Shown here one piece after another: positions 1 through 7,344 of a stretch of 34,394 nucleotides of DNA. A program made the position numbers and the translations under genes. The DNA is from Micromonospora arida (GTDB lineage Bacteria > Actinomycetota > Actinomycetes > Mycobacteriales > Micromonosporaceae). The notes under the pieces were generated by a model. The model had not been told where the DNA came from. It did not search any database and saw nothing but the letters and a program-made list of their open reading frames with translations. The stretch is taken from contig NZ_QGSY01000172.1 in assembly GCF_003857035.1 (NCBI RefSeq), positions 1 through 34,394 of the forward strand. The letters run 5' to 3'. Numbering within the stretch: the stretch's first letter is position 1; every line of letters starts with the position of its first letter.

Positions 1-1
1 G

Positions 2-319
2 GCCCGCGACCGCGCCGTGGTCGCCGCCCGGCAGGCCGACGACGCCCGGCAGGAGGCCGCGGAGCTGGCCGCGCGGCTGCGCGCGGAGGTGGCGGCCCTG
101 GCCGCCCAGCGCGACACGCTCACCGCCGAGCTGACCGTGGCCCGGCAGGCCGCGGCGACCGCCGAGGGTCACCGCACCGCCCTGACGGTACGACTCGACG
201 CCGCCGAGACCGACCGGGACCTGGCCCAGCGGCGGGTGGCGCAGCTCGGCGACCAGGTCAGTGACCTGGCGTTGGCGCTGGCCCGCCTCGGCGCCGCCGC
301 TCCCGGCGACGCCACCTGA
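2..319 (+). CDS. C-terminal part of a coiled-coil protein (5' end outside window)
   Basis: The reading frame is open from the first bases of the window to a TGA at 317-319, so the gene starts upstream. The visible 105 or so residues are almost only Ala, Arg, Glu, Leu, Asp and Gln, with heptad-like spacing (repeated ELAARLRAEVAAL-type runs). This predicts a long alpha-helical coiled coil ending in a short Ala/Gly tail. A GTG at 17 could serve as an internal start but has no ribosome site, so I read it as an internal Val. No catalytic motif is visible. It could be the tail of a DivIVA-like, SMC-like or plain structural protein; the sequence does not decide. Confidence 0.6.
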   Translation, partial: ARDRAVVAARQADDARQEAAELAARLRAEVAALAAQRDTLTAELTVARQAAATAEGHRTALTVRLDAAETDRDLAQRRVAQLGDQVSDLALALARLGAAAPGDAT

Positions 320-482
320 TGATCGTGGCGCAACCTTCGGTAGGCTCAGGCGGTTAACCTCCCCGGTGGCAGCGGACACACACCGTTGTCCCGACCCGCC
401 TGGGGATCACCTCACCGGGTGAGCGTCCCGGCCAGCTACCCTTGGTCCCGGCCCACCCGTGGACGCCTCACGCCCTCGGGCG

Positions 483-509
483 GGAATGGCTCGACGGGGA
501 CGCACCGTT
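483..509 (+). promoter_or_regulatory. SigR-type (disulfide-stress) promoter of rbpA
   Basis: GGAAT at 483-487 and GTT at 507-509 are separated by 19 bases. This fits the actinobacterial SigR/SigH consensus GGAAT-N18/19-GTT. The predicted transcription start falls about 35 bases before the rbpA ATG, leaving a short leader that contains the ribosome site. It is established that rbpA of Streptomyces coelicolor is induced through SigR. That this site is used here is an inference from position and sequence. Confidence 0.6.
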
Positions 510-550
510 ACACCCAGAAGACCAGCACCACGAACGAGGGGAAGTCGATC

Positions 551-892
551 ATGGGCGAGCGTATGCTGCGCGGAAGCCGCCTTGGCGCGGTGAGCTATGA
601 ATCCGACCGCAACACGGAGCTCGCGCCGCGTCAGACCCGCGAGTACCTCTGCGCCAAGGGCCACCAGTTCGAGGTGCCGTTCGCCGTCGACGCCGAGGTC
701 CCGACGACCTGGGAATGCAAGTTCGACGGCAGCGTCGCCCGACTCGTCGACGGCAACGAGCCGGAGCAGAAGAAGGCCAAGCCGCCGCGCACCCACTGGG
801 ACATGCTTCTGGAGCGGCGTTCCATCGCCGAGCTGGAGGACATCCTGGAGGAGCGCCTGCAGGAGGTTCGGACCCGCCGCGGCCGCGCCTGA
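551..892 (+). CDS. rbpA: RNA polymerase-binding protein RbpA
   Basis: This 113-residue protein has the size and layout of RbpA, the actinobacterial factor that binds the RNA polymerase beta subunit and group 1/2 sigma factors and stabilises promoter open complexes. The N-terminal tail (MGERMLRGSRLGAVSYESD) is followed by the core domain with the RbpA pattern YLCAKGH...WECKFDG (two cysteines of the zinc-ribbon-like fold). A basic linker (QKKAKPPRTHWDM) and the sigma-interaction helices (LLERRSIAELEDILEERLQEVR) follow. The ATG at 551 is chosen because GAGGGGA lies 7-10 bases upstream and the N-terminus matches the family; an upstream in-frame start at 386 would cross the promoter. A SigR-type promoter lies at 483-509 and a strong terminator follows. 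Confidence 0.95.
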   Translation: MGERMLRGSRLGAVSYESDRNTELAPRQTREYLCAKGHQFEVPFAVDAEVPTTWECKFDGSVARLVDGNEPEQKKAKPPRTHWDMLLERRSIAELEDILEERLQEVRTRRGRA

Positions 893-909
893 GCCGCACA
901 GCGCACGAT

Positions 910-945
910 GACGGCGCCCCCGGGGATTTCCCCGGGGGCGCCGTC
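910..945. terminator. Bidirectional intrinsic terminator between rbpA and fxsA
   Basis: A perfect 16-bp GC-rich stem (910-925 with 930-945) closes a 4-base ATTT loop. It lies 17 bases after the rbpA stop and 18 bases before the convergent fxsA stop. There is no T-tract, as is usual for actinobacterial terminators. Placement between convergent genes suggests it works in both directions. Confidence 0.85.
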
Positions 946-963
946 GTGTCTGCCTTGAGCGCT

Positions 964-1494
964 CTAGTGCCGGCCGGGCTCGACGATCTCGCCCTCGATG
1001 GCCCGACCGCCGTCGACCACCACCGGCTGTTCCGGTTGCGGGGTCGGTTGCGGGGTCGGTTGCGGCGCACCTTGGCGCACCCGCACCGTGCGGGGCCCGA
1101 ACAGGTCACCGGCGACCATCGACGACACTCGCCGCTCGGTGGCACGCCGCACCCCGGCGCGGGCCAGTCGACGCACCGGCGGCACCAGCAGCAGCAACCC
1201 GACCACCCCGCTGACCAGGCCGGGCACCGCCAGCAACAGCGCACCGGCCAGCCCGACGAGCCCGTCGGTCACCTGCCCACCCGGGGGCTGCCCGGCCGCC
1301 GCCGCAGAGCGGAAACCACGCCAGGCGCGCATCCCCTCGCGGCGCAGCAGCACCAACCCCAGCAGGGACGCGGCGAACACCAGCAACACCGCCACGCCGA
1401 ACCCCAGCGCCCGCCCCACGCCGACGAACACCGCCAGCTCCAGTACCACCGCCAGCAACAGGGCCAACGGTACGAACCTCAGTCCTCGGCGCAT
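964..1494 (-). CDS. fxsA: FxsA family membrane protein
   Basis: The 176-residue protein has the FxsA layout: an N-terminal helix pair (PLALLLAVVLELAVFVGVG, then VAVLLVFAASLLGLVLLRREG) and a third hydrophobic stretch near residues 78-105 (DGLVGLAGALLLAVPGLVSGVVGLLLLVPPVR), which carries the conserved P-G-x-x-x-G-x-x-x-x-x-P-P pattern. FxsA in Escherichia coli is an inner-membrane protein that suppresses F-exclusion of phage T7; its cellular role in actinobacteria is unknown. The C-terminus is polar and contains a TPQP repeat encoded by a 12-bp tandem repeat. The ATG at 1494 is preceded by GAGGTGAG. It runs convergent to rbpA and away from the ppm1-lnt pair. Confidence 0.8.
   Translation of the reverse strand: MRRGLRFVPLALLLAVVLELAVFVGVGRALGFGVAVLLVFAASLLGLVLLRREGMRAWRGFRSAAAAGQPPGGQVTDGLVGLAGALLLAVPGLVSGVVGLLLLVPPVRRLARAGVRRATERRVSSMVAGDLFGPRTVRVRQGAPQPTPQPTPQPEQPVVVDGGRAIEGEIVEPGRH
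1034..1065. repeat. 12-bp tandem repeat (about 2.7 copies) inside fxsA
   Basis: The unit GGTTGCGGGGTC occurs at 1034-1045 and 1046-1057, with a partial third copy at 1058-1065. On the coding strand it encodes a Thr-Pro-Gln-Pro repeat in the cytoplasmic or periplasmic tail of FxsA. It is a multiple of three, so copy-number change would keep the frame. Confidence 0.8.
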
Positions 1495-1587
1495 CTCACC
1501 TCATCGCCATTCCTGCGGACACCCACGGACGTGTTCCGCTCATCCAGCATGACACGGCCGCGCTCACGGCCACCGTGCCTGACCCGC

Positions 1588-2397
1588 TCACGGCCACCGC
1601 ACCTGGCCGGTGGCGGTGCCGTGCAGGCCCCGGCGCACCGCCTGGCGCCGGTCGCGCACCCCCCAGGCCGTGATCCGCCACAGCGCCTCGACCACGATCT
1701 TCGGGCTCATCTTGCTGTCACCGCGCTCCCGCTCGGCGAAGGTGATCGGCACCTCCACGATCCGCACCCCGGCCCGGTGCGCCAGCCGCGACAGCTCCAC
1801 CTGGAACGAGTACCCCTGCGAGGTCACCGACTCCAGGTCGATGGCGTCCAACGCGCTGATCCGGTACACCCGGTAACCGCCGGTGGCGTCCGACACGGGC
1901 ATGCCCAGCGCCAGGCGCGCGTACAGGTTGCCGCCGCGCGACAGCAACAGCCTCCGCAGCGGCCAGTTGAGCACCCGCGCACCCCTGGTCCACCGGGAGC
2001 CGATGACCACGTCGGCGTCGCGGGCGGCGTCCAGCAACGCCGGCAGGTCCTCCGGGGCGTGCGAGCCGTCCGCGTCCATCTCCACGACCGCCTGGTAGCC
2101 ACGCTCGCGCGCCCACCCGAACCCGGCCAGGTACGCCGCGCCGAGGCCCTGTTTGCCCTGGCGGTGCAGCACCTGCACGTGCGCGTCGCCGTCGGCGAGG
2201 GCGTCGGCGATCGCGCCGGTGCCGTCGGGGCTGTTGTCGTCGGCGATGAGGATCTGCACCGCCGGGGCGGCTCGCCGGACCCGGCCCACGATCACGGCGA
2301 TGTTGTCGGCCTCGTTGTAGGTGGGGATCACCACCAGCACCCGGCCCACCCCGGGCACCTCGTCCGCGCGTCGGATCGTATCGGTCGCCTGGATCAC
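1588..2397 (-). CDS. ppm1: Polyprenol monophosphomannose synthase (GT2 family)
   Basis: This 269-residue GT2 glycosyltransferase of the dolichol-phosphate-mannose synthase type transfers mannose from GDP-mannose to a polyprenyl phosphate. In actinobacteria the product feeds protein O-mannosylation and lipoglycan assembly. Motifs seen: VVIPTYNEADN near residue 22, DDNSPDGT (53-60), the metal-binding EMDADGSH (106-113), GSRW near 135, GGYRVYR, and the C-terminal GDSKMS. No C-terminal membrane segments follow, as in single-domain actinobacterial enzymes. GTG 2397 is chosen because GGAGGAACC sits directly upstream; a longer frame would run into lnt. It starts 34 bases after the lnt stop. In Mycobacterium tuberculosis the two activities are fused in one Ppm1 protein, which supports a functional pair here. 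Confidence 0.9.
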   Translation of the reverse strand: MIQATDTIRRADEVPGVGRVLVVIPTYNEADNIAVIVGRVRRAAPAVQILIADDNSPDGTGAIADALADGDAHVQVLHRQGKQGLGAAYLAGFGWARERGYQAVVEMDADGSHAPEDLPALLDAARDADVVIGSRWTRGARVLNWPLRRLLLSRGGNLYARLALGMPVSDATGGYRVYRISALDAIDLESVTSQGYSFQVELSRLAHRAGVRIVEVPITFAERERGDSKMSPKIVVEALWRITAWGVRDRRQAVRRGLHGTATGQVRWP

Positions 2398-2431
2398 GGT
2401 TCCTCCGCTCCCGCCGGCGTACCGGCTGTTG

Positions 2432-4192
2432 CTATCCGGGCCTGACCCGCTGCCGCCGGCGCAGCACCGCCGCGCCGACCAGGGCCGCCGCGGCCAGCGC
2501 GGCGAGCGCCACCTCGGGCCACCAGCCGAGGCGGGTGGCGAGGGTGCGTCCGTCGTCGAGCCGCAACTGCCGCACCACGACCTCCCGGGTGTTGAACCCG
2601 GTGGCATCGCTTACCCGCCCGTCGGGTGCGACGAACCCGGACACCCCGACCGTGGAGGCCATCAACGCCGGCCGTCCGTGCTCCACCGCCCGTAGCCGCA
2701 CCATGGCCATCTGCTGGCGGGCCTCCGCCTCGTTGAAGGTGGCGTTGTTGGTCTGCACCACCAGCAGTTGCGCGCCACCGGTGACCGTGTCGCGGACGAC
2801 CTCGTCGTAGGCGACCTCGAAGCAGATCACGTCGCCGAGCACGGTAGGCCCGGCGCGTACCACGCCCGGGGTGCTTCCGGGCACGAAGTCGTTGCGGATC
2901 AGGTCGACCTTCTTGCTGACCATCCGGGCCACGTCGCGCAGCGGCACGTACTCGGCGAACGGCACCGGGTGGCGTTTCGTGTACAGCTGCTCGAGGTCCG
3001 CGCCGGTGCCGGGACGCCACAGGATGCCCGCGTTGCGGACCTGCCCGGCGTCGGGGCCCAGCAGCACCGCGCCGACCAGGATCGGCGCCCCGATGGTGTC
3101 GGCGGCCTGAGAGATGCGCGCACCGGCGGTGGGGTTGCGCAGCGGGTCGATGTCGCTGGAGTTCTCCGGCCACACCACCAGGTCCGGTCGCCGCTGTTGC
3201 CCGGCGGCGACCCGCTCGGCAAGTTCGATGGTGGCGTCGACGTGGTTGTTGAGCACCGCCTGCCGTTGGGCGTTGAAGTCCAGGCCCAGCCGGGGCACGT
3301 TGCCCTGCACGATCGCCACGGTGACGGTGTCACCGGACCCGGCGGTGGCGACCGGCACCAGCAGACTCCCGGCGGTCAGCGCGACGGCCACGACGGCCGG
3401 TACGACCACAGGCGTCCACCGCCGCGCCGGCGCACCCTCGGCGCGTGGCGGGCCGTCCAGCGGGCCGTCAGCGTCCTGCGGGCCGTCGCCCGGTGTAGTG
3501 GCCACCGCGTCAGCCGCGGGGTCGGCTGGCGCCTCTCCGGTCGTGTCGGTGTCGGTGGGGTGGATGAGCGCGGTGGGACGCCGGGCGGCCCAGAGGTGCC
3601 AGACGGCGGTGACCAGCAACCCGCCGACGAGCGCCACCGCGAAGGTCACCAGCGGGGCGCCGCCCAACGCGGCCAGGCGCAGCAGCGGCGAGGTGTCCTG
3701 GCTGAACGCCAACCGCCCCCACGGGAACCCGCCGAACGGGGTGCGGTCGCGCAGCGCCTCCTGCCCGACCCAGAGCAGCCCGGTCAGCGCCGGCCACGCC
3801 CAGCGGGCGCGGTCGACCAGCGGCGACACCCAGGCGGTGGCCGCGCCCAGCAGCGCCAGGTAGCCGGCCTGCAACAGCGACAGCAGCACCCACGGCAGGG
3901 AGCCGGTGTGCAGGTTCGTCCAGGCCAGCAGTGGGGCGAAGAACGCCACCCCGGTCAGGAAGCCCAGGCCGGCGCCGGCGCGCAACCGTCGCCGGTGCGC
4001 GGCGGCGGCCAGCAACGCCACCCCGACGGGGGCGAGCGGCCACACCCCGTACGGGGGGAACGCCACCAGCAGGGCCAGCCCGGCGGCGATCGCCAGGGGA
4101 ACCGCGACCCGTAGCGGTAGGGGGCGACCCGCGACGACCGGCGTGTTGATCACCGTGGGGGTGTGGGGGTCATCCCGGTCCAGCATTGTCAC
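2432..4192 (-). CDS. lnt: Apolipoprotein N-acyltransferase
   Basis: The 586-residue integral membrane protein adds the third acyl chain to the N-terminal cysteine of lipoproteins. Residues 28-205 form several hydrophobic helices, including the family pattern TPFGGFPWGRLAFSQ near 151-165. A low-complexity acidic, Pro-rich linker (about 211-256) leads to another helix and the carbon-nitrogen hydrolase domain. The catalytic triad is visible: Glu343 in VVWPENS, Lys406 in LYTKRHPVPFAEY and Cys457 in DVICFE. A last helix (about 555-575) and a basic tail end it. The start is uncertain by two codons: GTG at 4192 or ATG at 4186, the latter with GCGGTGACA upstream. Ppm1 follows after 34 bases, probably on one transcript. 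Confidence 0.92.
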   Translation of the reverse strand: MTMLDRDDPHTPTVINTPVVAGRPLPLRVAVPLAIAAGLALLVAFPPYGVWPLAPVGVALLAAAAHRRRLRAGAGLGFLTGVAFFAPLLAWTNLHTGSLPWVLLSLLQAGYLALLGAATAWVSPLVDRARWAWPALTGLLWVGQEALRDRTPFGGFPWGRLAFSQDTSPLLRLAALGGAPLVTFAVALVGGLLVTAVWHLWAARRPTALIHPTDTDTTGEAPADPAADAVATTPGDGPQDADGPLDGPPRAEGAPARRWTPVVVPAVVAVALTAGSLLVPVATAGSGDTVTVAIVQGNVPRLGLDFNAQRQAVLNNHVDATIELAERVAAGQQRRPDLVVWPENSSDIDPLRNPTAGARISQAADTIGAPILVGAVLLGPDAGQVRNAGILWRPGTGADLEQLYTKRHPVPFAEYVPLRDVARMVSKKVDLIRNDFVPGSTPGVVRAGPTVLGDVICFEVAYDEVVRDTVTGGAQLLVVQTNNATFNEAEARQQMAMVRLRAVEHGRPALMASTVGVSGFVAPDGRVSDATGFNTREVVVRQLRLDDGRTLATRLGWWPEVALAALAAAALVGAAVLRRRQRVRPG

Positions 4193-4282
4193 CGCAGCTT
4201 CACCTCGATCACCCGGCGAAGGCTACCTGGCTGACGGTCCTGGCTGCCGCGTCGGGCCGCCGGCGGTGATCGGAGGGACCCG

Positions 4283-4346
4283 GTGATCAGGTGATGAAAA
4301 ACAGGTCGAGGAAGGCTGTTGGACCTACTTTTCGTCACCTGATCAC
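4283..4346. repeat. 64-nt long-stem inverted repeat upstream of lnt
   Basis: The outer arms 4283-4300 (GTGATCAGGTGATGAAAA) and 4329-4346 are complementary over 18 positions with one mismatch. An inner 5-bp stem pairs 4303-4307 (AGGTC) with 4322-4326 (GACCT) around a 14-nt loop. The element is A/T-richer than its surroundings and begins about 90 bases upstream of the lnt start. It could be a double operator, a structured leader, a terminator, or a copy of a dispersed palindromic element. Confidence 0.7.
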
Positions 4347-4389
4347 GGGAAGCGGCCCTGGCGCGGGTCAACGCGTCGGGGGACATGAA

Positions 4390-4419
4390 ATCGGGGCGCG
4401 GCTCGCGCCGCGCCCCGAT
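4390..4419 (-). terminator. Terminator-like hairpin, probably for the kam operon
   Basis: A perfect 13-bp GC-rich stem (4390-4402 with 4407-4419) has a TCGC loop. Read on the minus strand it ends in GAT followed by TTC, a short T-rich run. It lies about 360 bases beyond the stop of the last minus-strand kam gene, so the transcript would carry a long 3' tail unless a nearer stop exists. Confidence 0.5.
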
Positions 4420-4775
4420 GCTCCCAGGCCCTTCCCGGCCGGTGTGGCGAGGATGGGGCACGACGACCTTCGGACCGACCGGACGTGGACTGGCTGCCCC
4501 CGCCGGGCCGTTGTCTACTGGCCGTGCACCTCACCCTGCCCGTACACCGGTAACCGCGGCCGGTTCGCGCCGCCCCGCCGACCCCCGCCCGCTGGACCTG
4601 GCCGCCGCGACGATGACGCTCAAACATGTCGCTCGGCCAGCGGACGAAGGGACGAAGCGAACAACAGCCGCTTCCCGTGGTAGGACTCAAAGACGGTACG
4701 TGCCGACCCCCGTCGGTTGTCAACCCGCAGCCGGCCTGTCGTGTGTTGCGACACGGCGTGTCGGGTCGGCGAGTC

Positions 4776-6113
4776 TCAATGCGTACGCAGATGCTGACGC
4801 AGCAGCGACTGCGCGGCCGCCCGGTGCTCCTCGGCGAGCAGCCCTCCGGCGGCCAACACGTAGTCGGCGTCGACCACCGCCGCGGCGGCGCGCGGCAGCG
4901 CCCACCCGCCGGCGTGATCGGCCAGGACCGCCGTCAGCACCTGCCCGGAAACGTCGGCCGGCGAGTGCCGCAGCACCCCACCGGAGCCCACCAGCATCCG
5001 CACGTCGCGCAGGTCCCGCCCGGCCCGCTCACCGGTGGCGGCGCCCCGGGCGTGCCGGCGCAGTGCCACCGTGGCGGCGAGGGTGGCGATACGCCGGTCC
5101 ACGGTCCGCTCGACGTCGTCGACGGCCAGGAACGCCGGGTCGGCCGCTCGTCGCGCCGCCGCGGCGGCCAGGTCGTCGGCTTCGTCGGCGGCGAGCAGCC
5201 GCTCCTCCACGGCGGCCCGCACGACCCCGGGGGCGCTCCACCGCATGCCCAGATCGCCCTCCACGGTGCGGGCCCGCCACAGGCTGCCGGCGACCTCCCG
5301 GCCCGGCCCGGTGGCCCGCTCGTCGGGCGTGAGCACCGAGTACACGTCGGTGGTGGCCCCACCCACGTCGACCACGGCCAGGTCGCCGCCGAGGGTGTCG
5401 GCGAGCACCTCCACACCGGTGAGCACCGCGTCGGGGGTGGCCGCCCGCACCAACCGCGCGAACCGGGCACCCCGCGACAGTCGTTTACCGCCGATGACGT
5501 GGCGCAGGAACACCGCCCGGATCGCCGCCCGCGCCGACGCCGGGGCGAGCACGCCGATGCGCGGCAGGACGTTGTCGGCGTCGGTGACCGGCACCCCCGC
5601 GTCCCGCAGCAGCCCGGTCAACTGCTCGCGTACGTCGGCGTTGCCCGCGTACACCACGGGTCGGCGCCACCGGGCCCGGGCCAGGCGGGTGGCGTTGTGG
5701 GTGATCGTGTCGGCCTCGCCGCCGTCGGTGCCGCCCACGAGCAGCACCACGTCCGGGCGGGCCGCCCGCAACGCCGTCAGGTCGGCGGCGCCGAGCCGCC
5801 CGGCCGCGACGTGCACCACGTGCGCGCCCGCGGACAACCCGACCCGCCGGCCGGCCTGCGCGGTGACCAGCGGCTCGTAGCCGATCACGGCCAGCCGCAG
5901 CCCACCACCGGCCGACGAGCACACGTACCAGGGAACGTCGCGGACGCCGAGCCCGGCGGTGGCCGCCGCGACCGCGGCGTCGAGGCCGTGCAGCACGTCG
6001 GTGCCCACGGTGGTGGGGGCCGACGCCGCGCCGGCCAGGACACCGGCGGCCAGGTCCACCACCGCCACCTTCGTGTACGTGGAGCCGACGTCGGCGCAGA
6101 CCGCCAGGGTCAC
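4776..6113 (-). CDS. MutL/GlmL-type ASKHA ATPase, probable lysine 5,6-aminomutase reactivase
   Basis: The 445-residue protein belongs to the MutL/GlmL family linked to B12-dependent carbon-skeleton and amino mutases. It shows two ASKHA-fold phosphate loops, CADVGSTYTKVAVVD at the N-terminus and AVVDVGGATTDVYSV in the middle, plus LLVGGTDGGE and the C-terminal VLAAGGLL. Family members are thought to be chaperone-like reactivators that exchange damaged cobalamin. In the lysine fermentation clusters of Fusobacterium and Clostridium a homologue is called KamB, often beside a MutS-like KamC, which is not in this window. The start GTG 6113 follows GGGGAGG at 6117-6123; the longer open frame into kal is rejected. 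It is the last gene of the operon, 41 bases after kal. Confidence 0.85.
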   Translation of the reverse strand: MTLAVCADVGSTYTKVAVVDLAAGVLAGAASAPTTVGTDVLHGLDAAVAAATAGLGVRDVPWYVCSSAGGGLRLAVIGYEPLVTAQAGRRVGLSAGAHVVHVAAGRLGAADLTALRAARPDVVLLVGGTDGGEADTITHNATRLARARWRRPVVYAGNADVREQLTGLLRDAGVPVTDADNVLPRIGVLAPASARAAIRAVFLRHVIGGKRLSRGARFARLVRAATPDAVLTGVEVLADTLGGDLAVVDVGGATTDVYSVLTPDERATGPGREVAGSLWRARTVEGDLGMRWSAPGVVRAAVEERLLAADEADDLAAAAARRAADPAFLAVDDVERTVDRRIATLAATVALRRHARGAATGERAGRDLRDVRMLVGSGGVLRHSPADVSGQVLTAVLADHAGGWALPRAAAAVVDADYVLAAGGLLAEEHRAAAQSLLRQHLRTH

Positions 6114-6154
6114 AGACCTCCCCTGTTCGCGACTGCGGGGCTCGCAACCCCGGC

Positions 6155-6562
6155 TCACTCCTCGCGACTCACTCTGGCGGCGGGGACGACCACGGTGCCG
6201 GTCGCGGTGACCGCCACGATCGGCGGGTCGAGGACCTCGGCGGCGGACGCGGAGCGGTCCGGGCGACCCCGGCACACCACCGCGCAGCTCAACTCCAGGG
6301 TGCGGCTGCGGGTGCCCACCCGCGACACCCGCGCGGTGACCTCGACCACGTCCCCGGCGTGGACGGGGGCGTGGAAGCGCACGTCGGCGTACCCGGCGAA
6401 CAGGCCCTCGTCGCCGTCGGTGCGGATGCACACCTCAGTGGCGACGTCGCCGAACAACCCGAGGGCGTACGCCCCGTCGACGAGGTTGCCGGCGTAGTGG
6501 GCGTGCGAGTAGGGCACATACCGCCGGTGCGTCACCGTCAACCCGAGCCGTGCGTCGGTCAT
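6155..6562 (-). CDS. kal: 3-aminobutyryl-CoA ammonia-lyase (hotdog fold)
   Basis: This 135-residue single hotdog-domain protein matches the Kal type, which removes ammonia from L-3-aminobutyryl-CoA to give crotonyl-CoA in lysine fermentation. Diagnostic stretches are SHAHYAGNLVDGAYALGLFG, DGDEGLFAGYADVRF and HAPVHAGDVVEV, with the C-terminal EVLDPPIVAVTATGTVVVP. The ATG at 6562 overlaps the kamE stop by 4 bases, indicating translational coupling. The assignment rests both on these motifs and on the kamD-kamE neighbourhood; standing alone it could be called a generic thioesterase-like protein. Its presence implies that the cell makes 3-aminobutyryl-CoA, although the Kce enzyme that normally does so is not in the window. 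Confidence 0.88.
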   Translation of the reverse strand: MTDARLGLTVTHRRYVPYSHAHYAGNLVDGAYALGLFGDVATEVCIRTDGDEGLFAGYADVRFHAPVHAGDVVEVTARVSRVGTRSRTLELSCAVVCRGRPDRSASAAEVLDPPIVAVTATGTVVVPAARVSREE

Positions 6563-7344
6563 GCCATCGCCTTCCGTTGCGTGATCAGGGCGTGCACGAG
6601 GTAGCTGGCCACCTCGCCGGGCGTGGTGCCCCGACCGAAGATCCGGTCCACGCCCAACTCGTCGGTCATCGTCTCGTCGAAGCGGGGACCACCGACGATC
6701 AGCAGCGGTCGCCGCCCCGCCGGCATCGCCTCCCGGAACGCCGCCGACATCTCCCGGGTGTTGTGCAGGTGCGCGTCGCGTTGGGTGACCACCTGCGACA
6801 CGAGCACCGCGTCGGCCTTCTCCGCCCGGGCGGTCTCCACCAGCTCCGGCACGCTGACCTGCGCGCCCATGTTGGTGACCTTCAACTCCCGGTAGTACTC
6901 CAGGCCCTTCTCTCCCGCGATGCCCTTGACGTTGAGGATCGCGTCGATGCCCACGGTGTGCGCGTCGGTGCCGATGCACGCCCCGACCACTGACAGTTTG
7001 CGCCGCAACCGCTGCTTGATCACCGTGTTGACGTCCTTCGCCGACAGCAGCGCGAAGTCACGTTCCACCACCTGCACGGCGTTGAGGTCGACCAGGTGGT
7101 TGACCCGCCCGTAGACGACGAAGAACGTGAACCCGTCGCCCATCGGCTTGGCGTGCACCACCATCGCCGGGTCGATGCCCATCTTGTTGGCCAACTGCAC
7201 CGCCGCGCCCTCGGCGCGCTTGTCGTGGGTCACCGGCAGGGTGAACGACACCTGCACCATGCCGTCACCGGTGGTGTCCCCGTACGGGCGCACGATCGCC
7301 TTGCCGGTCGGCACGCTGGCGTGCTGGCCGCTGTGCTCGCTCAT
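6559..7344 (-). CDS. kamE: Lysine 5,6-aminomutase beta subunit (B12-binding)
   Basis: The 261-residue subunit carries the adenosylcobalamin-binding domain. The base-off motif DxHxxG is present as D127-A-H129-T-V-G, and Lys140 in ILNVKG sits 11 residues after the His. That matches the spacing of His133 and the PLP-linked Lys144 in the Clostridium sticklandii enzyme. Downstream Rossmann-like strands follow (ADAVLVSQVVTQ, LLIVGGPRFD). The N-terminal 110 residues form the dimerisation part. With KamD it shifts the epsilon amino group of beta-lysine to carbon 5, giving 3,5-diaminohexanoate. Both ends overlap neighbours by 4 bases (kamD upstream, kal downstream). Confidence 0.95.
   Translation of the reverse strand: MSEHSGQHASVPTGKAIVRPYGDTTGDGMVQVSFTLPVTHDKRAEGAAVQLANKMGIDPAMVVHAKPMGDGFTFFVVYGRVNHLVDLNAVQVVERDFALLSAKDVNTVIKQRLRRKLSVVGACIGTDAHTVGIDAILNVKGIAGEKGLEYYRELKVTNMGAQVSVPELVETARAEKADAVLVSQVVTQRDAHLHNTREMSAAFREAMPAGRRPLLIVGGPRFDETMTDELGVDRIFGRGTTPGEVASYLVHALITQRKAMA

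Larger units (their letters stand above)
4193..4775. other. 583-bp gene-free region between lnt and the kam operon end
   Basis: No reading frame here has a ribosome site plus recognisable protein character; the open frames are short, Arg/Pro/Gly-rich shadows. The stretch holds the 64-nt inverted repeat (4283-4346), the hairpin at 4390-4419 and a small CGACAC-GGC-GTGTCG palindrome at 4749-4763 just after the last kam operon gene. It is the upstream region of lnt (minus strand), so the lnt promoter should lie here. I could not fix a -35/-10 pair. Confidence 0.6.

Noticed and set aside
338..360. GGTAGGCTCAGGCGGTTAACCT upstream of rbpA as an iron box or second operator
   Set aside because: Only one half-site is recognisable and the symmetry is poor.
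1561..1599. Direct repeat CGCTCACGGCCACCG (two copies, 24 bp apart) before the ppm1 stop
   Set aside because: Only two copies in a short intergenic stretch; no function suggested and such duplications are common in this kind of DNA.
715..2445. Long plus-strand open frame (576 codons) over rbpA, fxsA and ppm1
   Set aside because: It is His/Arg/Pro/Gln-rich with no ribosome site or family motif and is antisense to well-supported genes; long shadow frames are expected at this GC content.
4189..4723. Short minus-strand frames in the gene-free region upstream of lnt
   Set aside because: They run through the inverted repeat and the hairpin, have no ribosome site and no protein-like character.
4626..6497. 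Plus-strand open frame of 623 codons opposite the MutL-type gene and kal
   Set aside because: Composition is Gly/Arg/His/Gln shadow type and the opposite strand carries clear proteins.
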